Positions 36,181-44,528 of a stretch of DNA of 64,000 nucleotides are shown here, piece by piece. Each line of letters opens with the position of its first letter. Positions within the stretch are counted from its first letter, which is position 1. The translations under genes were made by a program, and so were the position numbers. The notes under the pieces were generated by a model. It saw only the letters and a list, made by a program, of their open reading frames with translations. It did no database searches and was not told the origin of the DNA. Source of the stretch: Flavisolibacter tropicus (GTDB lineage Bacteria > Bacteroidota > Bacteroidia > Chitinophagales > Chitinophagaceae); contig NZ_CP011390.1 of the NCBI RefSeq assembly GCF_001644645.1, positions 4,853,501-4,917,500 on the forward strand, written 5' to 3'.

Positions 36181-36936
36181 CTATATAATTACCGGAATCG
36201 AATGAATTGCAGCAGCCATTTCCTGAATAAGGGATGGCTGTTTTTCTATTGCGTTACCTACAACAATTACATCTGCCCCCGCTTTACAATTTAAGTAGGC
36301 TTTTTCAGCATCTCGGATACCACCACCAATAATCAAGGGCACAGAAATATTTTTAGCTACTGCCGCTATCATTTCTTCTGAGATAGCTTTTTTAGCACCG
36401 CTACCTGCGTCCATATAAATGGTTTTCATTCCTAGCATTTCACCTGCCATGGCCGTACAAAGGGCTATATCGGCTTTATCGGCAGGTATAGGAGTAGCAT
36501 TACTTATATAAGATACTGTTGTTGGTGCACCGCCATCAATAACCGTATAGCCGGTAGAAATGATTTCCAGTCCACTCTTCCTGACAAAAGGGGCGGAGAC
36601 CACGTGTTGACCAATCAACAACTCTGGGTTACGACCAGATATAAGAGATAAGTAAAGTAAAGCGTCAGCATGCCTGCTAATTTGTGAAGGGCTACCAGGG
36701 AAAAGGATAACAGGGATATTACTTTCCTGTTTAATCTGCAGAACAACCTCGTCTAAATGATCTGTAACAACTAAGCTTCCGCCTACAAAAAAGTAGTCGG
36801 CGTTGGCTTTGTTACCCAAATCAATAACCGTGCGCAAGGAGGTTGTGGAAATTTTATCCGGATCAATTAGTACCGCGAATGACTTCTTTCCAGTCTTCTT
36901 TTTTTCCAGTAAATTAGGGTATACAGCCAGGCTCAT
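36181..36936 (-). CDS. Geranylgeranylglyceryl/heptaprenylglyceryl phosphate synthase (PcrB/GGGPS family)
   Basis: A 251-aa TIM-barrel prenyltransferase joining glycerol-1-phosphate to a polyprenyl diphosphate, the step that starts archaeal ether lipids. Motifs: FAVLIDPDK, FVGGSLVV, LFPGSPSQIS, YMDAGSGAKK, LIIGGGIRD and ADVIVVGNAIE (phosphate binding). Group II enzymes from Bacteroidota, including one from Chitinophaga, are known to make geranylgeranylglyceryl phosphate; chain length here is inferred. No glycerol-1-phosphate dehydrogenase or further ether-lipid genes are nearby. Confidence 0.94.
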   Translation of the reverse strand: MSLAVYPNLLEKKKTGKKSFAVLIDPDKISTTSLRTVIDLGNKANADYFFVGGSLVVTDHLDEVVLQIKQESNIPVILFPGSPSQISRHADALLYLSLISGRNPELLIGQHVVSAPFVRKSGLEIISTGYTVIDGGAPTTVSYISNATPIPADKADIALCTAMAGEMLGMKTIYMDAGSGAKKAISEEMIAAVAKNISVPLIIGGGIRDAEKAYLNCKAGADVIVVGNAIEKQPSLIQEMAAAIHSIPVII

Positions 36937-37297
36937 TCACAAATGTGTTATTACAAAAGTGCAAAAAAAAATCTGTAATTGTGTTTTAATCAATGTTTTA
37001 GAAATGGGATGTTTCGGGGAAAACTTTGACGATTATTAACTAATGTAAAACCATTACTCCCTGCATATCATTTTTGGCCGCATTTCCAAAAAAAAACTTT
37101 GCCAGAAAATGTGAATTGGCGGTGCATAAATCGTAGAAAGCAGTACTGGCTTAGGTTAGAAGAAATGTACACTTTTATCCACCGGGATGTGAATATTTCT
37201 GGCCTTCTTTTTTCGCTGCATACAGATATTTTCGTCGTCCTCTAATACCCTAAGAAAACTAAAACTAGCAACCCAATCACTATAAACTTTTTTAATC
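36937..37297. other. 361-bp divergent spacer upstream of the ribonucleotide reductase gene
   Basis: AT-rich, with poly-A tracts (36962-36970, 37088-37096). I see no recognisable riboswitch, NrdR-type box or consensus TAnnTTTG promoter, and no plausible gene. Confidence 0.5.
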
Positions 37298-40200
37298 ATG
37301 GCCAGTGTAAAGAAAACCAACCCGAAAGGCTTGACATTCAGCCGGAAGTTCACCAAGGACGATATTAACGTCTACGATCAGTTTGAGTACGACTACCGTA
37401 CCTCTGTTATTCGCAATCCGAGCGGTGAAGTGGTGTTTGAAATGAATAATGTGGAAGTGCCCAAGCAGTGGAGTCAGATTGCAACCGATATCCTGGCCCA
37501 GAAATATTTTCGTAAAGCCGGTGTGCCTCAAAAAGATGGCTCACTGGGTAGAGAAACCTCTGTGAAGCAAGTAGCTCACCGTATGGCTAATTGCTGGCGC
37601 GTATGGGGTGAGAGATATGGCTATTTTGCCAGCGAGCAAGATGCCCAGGTGTTTTATGAGGAGCTGGTTTACAGCATCTTAAACCAGATGTGTGTGCCTA
37701 ATTCACCACAGTGGTTCAATACAGGGCTGCATGAAAGCTATGGCATCACCGGAAAGCCGCAAGGTCACTTTTTTGTAGATCCGGTAGATGGTCAACTGAA
37801 AAAATCTACTTCAGCTTATGAGCGCCCGCAGCCACATGCCTGCTTCATCTTAAGCGTAGATGATGATCTGGTAAATGAAGGTGGTATCATGGACCTGTGG
37901 GTACGTGAAGCGCGCATTTTCAAATATGGTTCGGGTGTTGGTACTAACTTCTCTAATATTCGTGCAGAAGGCGAAAAATTAAGCGGTGGCGGTAGTTCAT
38001 CTGGCTTAATGTCTTTCTTAAAGATTGGCGACCGCGCTGCTGGTGCTATCAAAAGTGGTGGAACAACCCGTCGTGCAGCTAAAATGGTGTGTCTTGATTT
38101 AGATCACCCAGAGATTGAGCAATTCATCAACTGGAAAGTAGAAGAAGAGAAGAAAGTAGGTGCTTTGATTGAAGCAGGCTACGCTTCTGATTATGAAGGT
38201 GAAGCTTACAGAACGGTAAGTGGTCAGAACTCTAATAACTCAGTACGTATCCCTAACGAGTTTTTTGAGAAACTGGAAAAAGGAGAAGACTGGGAATTGA
38301 AAGCTCGTACTGATGGCCGTACGATGAAGAAAGTGCCTGCAAAAGAATTGTGGAACCAAATTTCCTATGCAGCTTGGCGTTGTGCTGACCCCGGTACTCA
38401 ATACAATACAACAATTAACGAATGGCATACGTGTCCAGAAGGTGGAGAGATTAGAGCTTCTAACCCTTGTTCTGAGTACATGTTCTTAGACAATACAGCT
38501 TGTAATCTGGCTTCAGCCAACTTGATGAAGTTCTACGATGTAGCCAACAACAAGTTTGATGTAGAAGGCTTTGAGTATTGCTGCCGCTTGTGGACAACTG
38601 TACTTGAAATCTCTGTATTGATGGCACAATTCCCTTCTCAGGAAGTGGCCCAATTAAGCTATGAATACAGAACATTAGGCCTTGGTTATGCCAACCTGGG
38701 TACCTTGTTAATGGTAAGCGGTATACCTTATGATAGTGAAAAAGCCCGTGCAATTGCCGGTTCTATTACAGCTATCATGACAGGTATTTCTTATAAAACA
38801 TCGGCTGAAATCGCTCAGCACCAAGGTGCGTTCCCTCGCTATGAAGAGAATAAAGAGCACATGCTGCGTGTAATGCGCAATCACCGCCTTGCTGCTTACG
38901 ATGCTGATAGCTATGAAGGGTTAAGCGTTAAACCTCAAGGTCTGAAAGCTCAATTTGCTCCTGACTACTTATTGAAAGCCGCGTGTAAAGCATGGGATGA
39001 TGCTGTAGAACTAGGTGAAAAATACGGCTACCGTAACGCGCAATCAACTGTTATTGCTCCTACTGGTACCATTGGTCTTGTAATGGATTGCGATACAACA
39101 GGTGTAGAGCCAGACTTTGCATTGGTGAAGTTTAAAAAGCTTTCTGGTGGTGGTTACTTCAAGATCATCAACCAATCGGTACCTGTTGCTCTGAAAAACT
39201 TAGGCTATTCTGAAAAGGAAGTAGATGCTATTGTAAAATATGCAGTAGGTGCAGGAACATTTGCAGGTTCTCCTTTTATCAATCACCAAACCTTAAGTGA
39301 AAAAGGCTTTATTGCAGAAGAAATTAAGAAGCTGGATAAAGCTGTAGGTTCTGCCTTCGAAATCGGTTTTGTATTTAACGTATATACATTAGGAGAGGAG
39401 TGTTTAAAACGCTTAGGCTTTAAACCAGAAGACTACTTCAATTTTGAGTGGAGTTTGTTAGAAGCCCTAGGCTTTAATGAAGATCAAATTGCTGCTGCAA
39501 ACGATTATGTATGTGGTACTATGACTGTTGAAGGCGCTCCATTCTTGAAAGAAGAGCATCTGCAAGTGTTTGATTGTGCCAACAAATGCGGCAACATCGG
39601 AACACGTTATATTCATGCTCACGGCCACATTCGCATGATGGGAGCTGCACAGCCATTCATCTCTGGTGCTATCTCTAAAACGATCAACCTGCCTCATGAA
39701 GCGGTAGTAGAAGAAATTGCCGATTCTTATTTGTTAAGCTGGCAGTTAGGTTTGAAAGCTTGTGCTTTATACCGTGATGGTTCTAAGCTATCTCAGCCGT
39801 TAAGCAACAAGTCAGATAAAAAGAAGAAAACTGAAGAAGCAGAAGCTGCAGAAGAAGCTCCTGTTACGGAATCAGGTATTTTGGATTTAGGCAAGTTAAC
39901 GATTGCTGAATTACTGGATGAAGTACAAAAACGTGTACAAGCTTCTCCTGATACGCAATTAAAACGTCAGTTGGCACGTATCGTTGAACGCCGCGCTTTA
40001 CCAGCTAAGCGTCGTGGCTTTACACAAAAAGCCAAGATCAATGGTCAGGCTTTATTTGTACGTACTGGTGAATATGGAGATGGTACTGTAGGTGAGATCT
40101 TTATTGATATGGCGAAAGAAGGTGCTACTATGCGTAGCATGTTGAACTGCTTTGCCATTGCCGTTTCAATAGGCTTGCAATACGGTGTTCCACTGGAAGA

Positions 40201-40612
40201 ATTTGTAGAGAAGTTTGTGTTCACCAAGTTTGACCCAGCTGGTTTCGTAGAGCATCCAAACATTAAGTCTACTACTTCAATCGTTGACTTTGTATTCCGT
40301 GTGTTAGGCTACGAATACTTAAATCGCACTGATTTAGTTCACGTACTGGATAAGCCTGAAATCGGTAATACTGGTCATGACGAATGGGATGAAACGCCAA
40401 AGCCTGAATTATCAAGTGTACGCATAGTAGCAGCCACACCTCAAAGTGTAAAAGCACAAAAGCAGTCAGTAGGTGCATTAGACGCTGTTAATGCAGCAGC
40501 TAAGAGCATGCAAAGCGATGCGCCTGCTTGTAACACTTGCGGTCACATCACTGTTCGTAGCGGTACTTGTTACAAGTGCTTGAACTGCGGTAACAGCATG
40601 GGTTGTAGCTAA
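37298..40612 (+). CDS. nrdJ: Adenosylcobalamin-dependent (class II) ribonucleotide reductase
   Basis: 1104 aa. It converts ribonucleotides to deoxyribonucleotides using coenzyme B12 as the radical source. Motifs: SPQWFNTGLHE, GSGVGTNFSNIRAEGE, RASNPCSEYMFLDNTACNLA (NPCSE active site), APTGTIGLVMDCDTTGVEPD and NQSVPVALKNLGY. The C-terminal third carries the extra region of long bacterial class II enzymes and ends in a Cys-rich zinc ribbon (CNTCGHITV ... CYKCLNCGNSMGC) that regenerates the active site. A class I enzyme is not seen here. A terminator follows at 40642. Confidence 0.96.
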   Translation: MASVKKTNPKGLTFSRKFTKDDINVYDQFEYDYRTSVIRNPSGEVVFEMNNVEVPKQWSQIATDILAQKYFRKAGVPQKDGSLGRETSVKQVAHRMANCWRVWGERYGYFASEQDAQVFYEELVYSILNQMCVPNSPQWFNTGLHESYGITGKPQGHFFVDPVDGQLKKSTSAYERPQPHACFILSVDDDLVNEGGIMDLWVREARIFKYGSGVGTNFSNIRAEGEKLSGGGSSSGLMSFLKIGDRAAGAIKSGGTTRRAAKMVCLDLDHPEIEQFINWKVEEEKKVGALIEAGYASDYEGEAYRTVSGQNSNNSVRIPNEFFEKLEKGEDWELKARTDGRTMKKVPAKELWNQISYAAWRCADPGTQYNTTINEWHTCPEGGEIRASNPCSEYMFLDNTACNLASANLMKFYDVANNKFDVEGFEYCCRLWTTVLEISVLMAQFPSQEVAQLSYEYRTLGLGYANLGTLLMVSGIPYDSEKARAIAGSITAIMTGISYKTSAEIAQHQGAFPRYEENKEHMLRVMRNHRLAAYDADSYEGLSVKPQGLKAQFAPDYLLKAACKAWDDAVELGEKYGYRNAQSTVIAPTGTIGLVMDCDTTGVEPDFALVKFKKLSGGGYFKIINQSVPVALKNLGYSEKEVDAIVKYAVGAGTFAGSPFINHQTLSEKGFIAEEIKKLDKAVGSAFEIGFVFNVYTLGEECLKRLGFKPEDYFNFEWSLLEALGFNEDQIAAANDYVCGTMTVEGAPFLKEEHLQVFDCANKCGNIGTRYIHAHGHIRMMGAAQPFISGAISKTINLPHEAVVEEIADSYLLSWQLGLKACALYRDGSKLSQPLSNKSDKKKKTEEAEAAEEAPVTESGILDLGKLTIAELLDEVQKRVQASPDTQLKRQLARIVERRALPAKRRGFTQKAKINGQALFVRTGEYGDGTVGEIFIDMAKEGATMRSMLNCFAIAVSIGLQYGVPLEEFVEKFVFTKFDPAGFVEHPNIKSTTSIVDFVFRVLGYEYLNRTDLVHVLDKPEIGNTGHDEWDETPKPELSSVRIVAATPQSVKAQKQSVGALDAVNAAAKSMQSDAPACNTCGHITVRSGTCYKCLNCGNSMGCS

Positions 40613-40641
40613 TAAGATAGTAACACTAACCTCATAAATTC

Positions 40642-40665
40642 AAAGTCCCGTATAGGCGGGACTTT
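40642..40665 (+). terminator. nrdJ terminator
   Basis: AAAGTCCCG / CGGGACTTT with a 6-nt loop and a T-run, 29 bp past the nrdJ stop. Confidence 0.88.
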
Positions 40666-40726
40666 TTTATTGAAGTACAGCTAAGCAAAATGCTTATTTG
40701 AAAACTTCTCCTTTAGATTAAAAAGC

Positions 40727-40751
40727 AAAAGCCCTGCTTAGCAGGGCTTTT
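40727..40751 (-). terminator. Terminator of the 805-aa exported protein gene
   Basis: AAAAGCCCTGC / GCAGGGCTTTT with a 3-nt loop. The minus strand then runs TTTTGCTTTTT, 27 bp past the stop at 40778. Confidence 0.85.
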
Positions 40752-40777
40752 TGTATGTGTATTGTAATTGGAGTAGT

Positions 40778-43195
40778 TTATCTTCTTGTGCCTGATTTGC
40801 TAACAAAATCACTTAAATAACTACAACGGTTATAAGCGTACTGGTAAAACTTAGTAGTGCTAAACTCTTTTACAAATTGTGGGAATAATGCATTGTTCTT
40901 AAACTTCTTTTCAAACGTCAACATGTCCTTCTCATACTGTTCATAATTATCATAGTTATAAGGAGGCATAGGAACTTGTCGTTGAACACATTTTGCCATT
41001 AAGAAATAGGCTGCTGCTTTAAATTCCTTGTCTTGAGATAATGTATAGGCTTTCTGATAATACTCCTTGGCTTTATAAACACCATAGTATTCTTTCTTCC
41101 AAGGCATTTCATACTTTCCTTCATTCCAATCACTACTACTACGATAGTACATAACCGCCTGCCAGCTGTTGCCATAATAGCTCATGTTGTAATAGGCATT
41201 TGCTAGCTGGTAATAAGTACGAGCCTTTGTTTCTGTGTTAAGCGCCGTATCTGCTTTTTGCTGTAACTCTATCATTTTTTGAGCAAGAGAGAGTTTCGTA
41301 TAAGGCTTTGCTACCGGCTTGTCATACCGCTGCCAGTCGTTCAAGTAGTCGTGTAAGGGATTGACATTTACGATTGTTTCTTTGTCCGTAGCATAGTTAT
41401 AATTAGAAATACTAAGCGGTTCTGGCTTGCTAACTTGTTTTAACCACTCCGTTGCTTTTACAAAATCCTGATCGCGTAAATAAGAAGTACCTATTACATC
41501 AATTACAGCATCCTTACCAAATGAAGTGTATTTGCCTAAAAACTGGTCATACGATGATGGGCTGGAGGTAAAGAACTGGTGCAGTTTCAACAACTGATCG
41601 GTTGTCATTTCATTACGTACATAATCAAGACCATTAACAGAACTGTAAACATCATCTTCCCCGTTTTTAATAAAGGAAAGATCGGCAATGCCGTATGCCA
41701 AAGCAGCCTTATGCGCATCATGTTGTTGTTCATATTTCTGGGCCAGTATCTGGGAGAAGAAGTTGCGTAGGAATAGTTTATAGGTTTTATCCTTTTTAGA
41801 TCGTTCTACCAGCCAGTTTAAGGAGGGTAAAATAGCGGCTTCAGTCTTGGTGTCGATCGTTTCTTTTTCGTTTACAGCAATCAACAAATTGATCAATTGT
41901 AATTGATCTTTTATTCTATCGCTATTGGCTATTTTATTGGCATCTTTCAGAAAAGCCTTAGCCTTAGCAAAGTCTTTATTGATAAAAGACAGGTAAGCTG
42001 CACCCGTAATATACAACTCACGATTTGGCGCTTTCCCCTCTTTATAGATTTGTTCTAAGAATGGAATCATGTTCACCAATGTTTGCTTTTCTGGCTGACC
42101 CTCCGTTTTTTCTACATTCCAATTAAAATAATAGGGCTTACCTCCCTTTTCACTTGAGAGCATGGGAGTGAGGTAATGATCTTCAATCTTATTGATCTCA
42201 CGAACGGTAAGCAATGGTAACAAGCTTGAACCAGGGTGCCAGCTGTATACTTTTTGCAGGCTTTCTAAGGCATAGTCGTCACCATGTAATATATACATGG
42301 CTAAAAGCAGTGCCTTTTCTTCATTATTCTGTCCCTGTGCCACATATACTATTTGCTGCGCTAAGTCGCGCGACCATAAGAAGCTCAGGTAGTTTTGTCT
42401 CTTATTGTTTTCAGTTGCTTCAAACGCTTTAGCAAAGTAGTAGGTTGCTTCTTTTTTCTTACCTAAGTGGTAGTAGCTACCTGCTTTATACGATAAGGCC
42501 AGGTTATTTACAGCGGCTGTGTTGGATGGTGTAAAGTACTCATCATACCACTTGATGCAATCGGCAAAGCGGTTGTTGTAAAACGCAACCTTACAACGCT
42601 GGTACGCATACTTATTCTTTAAGAAAACATCCTTGGTATTTGTGAATATTTGATTGGCTTCGGTTATATACTTATTGAGCAACAAGCTATCCCTGGGTGG
42701 TACTTCTTCCCATGGTGTGCTGGTTATGCTGATGCGTTCTGTTTTCTTGGCAAAAGCTAAATAGCTTAAAGCAGCTGTTGCTTTTTGGGAAATAAAGCAT
42801 TGTGTCAGCGGGTTATTGCGAATGCTATCAACTACCTGCAAGGGTTTGTTATTAGCCACGTGCTGAAACAAGCTCACTACATCTTTTTCACTAGCTCCAT
42901 AAACAAAATCAGCTACGTCTTTAGGAGAAGCTTTTGCACCGCAATACTGTTTCCATTCCTGGATCACTTTATCATCTTCGTAGCCTACTGGCAAATCACC
43001 ATCCCAGTCATCGTAAAAGGTGAGTAGGGAAGTGTAGTAAAATGGTTTGTACTGGTCTCCGCCAGATAAATCGTGGCTAAAAAAAGAAGTAAAATAATCG
43101 TCCGGATCGCCAACATCGGCACAGCCAATCATGTTTTGGGGAAAAGACAAAAGGAGAGCGCTAATGAAAACGCTCAAGCAGAGTTTTAATCTCAT
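40778..43195 (-). CDS. Large exported TPR-like repeat protein, uncharacterised (805 aa)
   Basis: An N-terminal export signal (LCLSVFISALLLSF) is followed by NMIGCADVGDPDDYFTSFF; the Cys may be lipidated, though the preceding FPQN is poor for a lipobox. Most of the rest looks like helical repeats: YAYQRCKVAFYNNRFADCIK, LALSYKAGSYYHLGKKKEA, ARTYYQLANAYYNMSYYGNS, KAAAYFLMAKC. Aromatic and Asp residues are abundant near the N-terminus. I recognise no enzyme motif. Its start codon lies inside the 3' end of the 343-aa lipoprotein gene (35-bp overlap), indicating translational coupling and a joint function in the envelope. Confidence 0.85.
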   Translation of the reverse strand: MRLKLCLSVFISALLLSFPQNMIGCADVGDPDDYFTSFFSHDLSGGDQYKPFYYTSLLTFYDDWDGDLPVGYEDDKVIQEWKQYCGAKASPKDVADFVYGASEKDVVSLFQHVANNKPLQVVDSIRNNPLTQCFISQKATAALSYLAFAKKTERISITSTPWEEVPPRDSLLLNKYITEANQIFTNTKDVFLKNKYAYQRCKVAFYNNRFADCIKWYDEYFTPSNTAAVNNLALSYKAGSYYHLGKKKEATYYFAKAFEATENNKRQNYLSFLWSRDLAQQIVYVAQGQNNEEKALLLAMYILHGDDYALESLQKVYSWHPGSSLLPLLTVREINKIEDHYLTPMLSSEKGGKPYYFNWNVEKTEGQPEKQTLVNMIPFLEQIYKEGKAPNRELYITGAAYLSFINKDFAKAKAFLKDANKIANSDRIKDQLQLINLLIAVNEKETIDTKTEAAILPSLNWLVERSKKDKTYKLFLRNFFSQILAQKYEQQHDAHKAALAYGIADLSFIKNGEDDVYSSVNGLDYVRNEMTTDQLLKLHQFFTSSPSSYDQFLGKYTSFGKDAVIDVIGTSYLRDQDFVKATEWLKQVSKPEPLSISNYNYATDKETIVNVNPLHDYLNDWQRYDKPVAKPYTKLSLAQKMIELQQKADTALNTETKARTYYQLANAYYNMSYYGNSWQAVMYYRSSSDWNEGKYEMPWKKEYYGVYKAKEYYQKAYTLSQDKEFKAAAYFLMAKCVQRQVPMPPYNYDNYEQYEKDMLTFEKKFKNNALFPQFVKEFSTTKFYQYAYNRCSYLSDFVSKSGTRR

Positions 43196-44192
43196 TGTTT
43201 TGGTATTTGGATAGGACTTTCTCGTCTAGGTGATACAGTAATATGGTACGTTCTTCTGCAGGTAGTTTGTTCTTTAATCGTTGTGCTACAGCCTCTAAAA
43301 CGTTTATAGGACTGTTCTCATAGCGCAGCCAATCACCTGCTTTAAATGCATAGCCATTAATCACTGTATCGCGGGCAAAGGTAACCTTTTCCTTGTTGGA
43401 GGATAGGGGAAGTTGCTGAGGGTAAAAGAGGCCCTTATATTGATTTTTTGAAAACCATACATACCAATCAAACAGTGGTAAGGCTACATCTAAATGCAAA
43501 GGGTAGTTGCGAAGACCTTTAACGTATTTATCCAATTCACTTGTCTCTATAATAGAGTTGCCTGTTGATGCACTACGTAGGTTGCCCATATTATAACACA
43601 TTAGCAACCCTTTATCTACAGGCGGTATGCCGGTTTGATTGGTAAACTTTAGTTGGTGTAATCGTATGGTTGCCGATAGCTTCTTTTGATCAAAGAAAGG
43701 TTGCTGCTTAAGTGATTTTAATAACCCAAAGTATTTGTCTTTTGTACTCACCGTCCAGTCGCAATCTATCTGTATTTCATTGCTAGTGTTGATCTGATTG
43801 TTGACAATAATATCTGATAACAGTTTTGTAATATTTACGGCTAACGTATGTATATGAGATGTATCCGCTTTTTGTAAGGTTTCGTTGGTAATGAATACAA
43901 CCGGAGTGATGGCAACACTATCAGGAATAGAATCCCTCATGCGGATAATAGCAATAGGGTATGGTTGCTTCAATTCCTCTTCCCATTCTACATCAAAGAA
44001 TTTAATAAAGAGTTGTTGAACAGAAAGATCCTGCAAGGTCTTTCTTTCCTGTGATGATAAGTGAAAAGATGAACGCCAGTAGTAAAAGCCGTGGTTAACT
44101 TTTGAGGGAGTTGCAGGCGATGTACAACCGAAAATAATACAGGTAGTGATGAAGAGAAGAACGTAGGATATGGACAAAGAAAAAGCTCTCAT
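43161..44192 (-). CDS. Putative TIM-barrel-like lipoprotein, uncharacterised (343 aa)
   Basis: Lipoprotein signal with lipobox IFGC (Cys23). Body motifs: HGFYYWRSSFHLS, LFIKFFDVEWEE, EIQIDCDWTVSTKDKYFGLL, LSATIRLHQLKF, PPVDKGLLMCYNMGNL, then LHLDVALPLFDWYVWF. Repeated strands ending in acidic residues (FFDVEW, QIDCDW, MCYNMG) look like beta-strand C-termini of a glycosidase-type barrel, related in style to GH18 or DUF3142; this is inference. It overlaps the 805-aa gene by 35 bp. The ATG is buried in a terminator-like hairpin shared with the preceding 63-aa gene. Confidence 0.83.
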   Translation of the reverse strand: MRAFSLSISYVLLFITTCIIFGCTSPATPSKVNHGFYYWRSSFHLSSQERKTLQDLSVQQLFIKFFDVEWEEELKQPYPIAIIRMRDSIPDSVAITPVVFITNETLQKADTSHIHTLAVNITKLLSDIIVNNQINTSNEIQIDCDWTVSTKDKYFGLLKSLKQQPFFDQKKLSATIRLHQLKFTNQTGIPPVDKGLLMCYNMGNLRSASTGNSIIETSELDKYVKGLRNYPLHLDVALPLFDWYVWFSKNQYKGLFYPQQLPLSSNKEKVTFARDTVINGYAFKAGDWLRYENSPINVLEAVAQRLKNKLPAEERTILLYHLDEKVLSKYQNNEIKTLLERFH

Positions 44193-44226
44193 TGTTGTAA
44201 TGATGCTACAAAAATGAGAGCTTTTT
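44180..44226 (-). terminator. Terminator-like hairpin enclosing the lipoprotein start codon
   Basis: AAAAAGCTCTCATT (44180-44193) pairs perfectly with AATGAGAGCTTTTT (44213-44226), with a 19-nt loop. On the minus strand it comes 6 bp after the 63-aa gene's stop, and its distal arm contains the ATG of the next gene (44192). Confidence 0.75.
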
Positions 44227-44231
44227 ACGAA

Positions 44232-44423
44232 TTATTTACCAAGTAAGCTGCTTACAGCACCTTGCAACATTGGATACTTTTCTACAATAAACCCTTTGAG
44301 TGTTTCCAGCACTTTTTGAGCTTGCTCGTCTGTTAAACCAGCTTCTGATTTTAAACGCTCTGTCAACTCATTTACCTGGCCTTGAGCGTTGTCTTTGTTC
44401 ATACCAAACATATTTCCAAACAT
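44232..44423 (-). CDS. Small helical conserved hypothetical protein (63 aa)
   Basis: MFGNMFGMNKDNAQGQVNEL then TERLKSEAGLTDEQAQKVLE and FIVEKYPMLQGAVSSLLGK: a short Gly/Phe/Met N-terminus followed by a two- or three-helix bundle ending in a hydrophobic helix. No named domain is recognised. It looks like the small helical proteins whose EAGL-DEQA motif recurs in Bacteroidota. A repeat-rich spacer separates it from clpX, and a terminator hairpin follows. Confidence 0.75.
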   Translation of the reverse strand: MFGNMFGMNKDNAQGQVNELTERLKSEAGLTDEQAQKVLETLKGFIVEKYPMLQGAVSSLLGK

Positions 44424-44463
44424 GATCTCTGATTTTAAGATTTAAAATGATTTAAGTGATTGC

Positions 44464-44524
44464 GCTACAAGCTTCAAGCCACACGCTGTTCGCTTCTTGT
44501 AGCTTGTAGCTTACAGCTTGTAGC
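44464..44524. repeat. AGCTTGTAGC repeats in direct and inverted orientation
   Basis: AGCTTGTAGC at 44501-44510 and 44515-44524, with the inverted copy GCTACAAGCT at 44464-44473; all three can form alternative hairpins. It lies between clpX and the 63-aa gene. A related word (GTGCAGCGTATAGCTTGCAGC) is at 28601-28621. Confidence 0.7.
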
Positions 44525-44528
44525 TTCC

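Noticed and set aside
36937..37297. Cobalamin riboswitch upstream of nrdJ
   Set aside because: No recognisable B12-box context or multi-stem architecture could be traced by eye.
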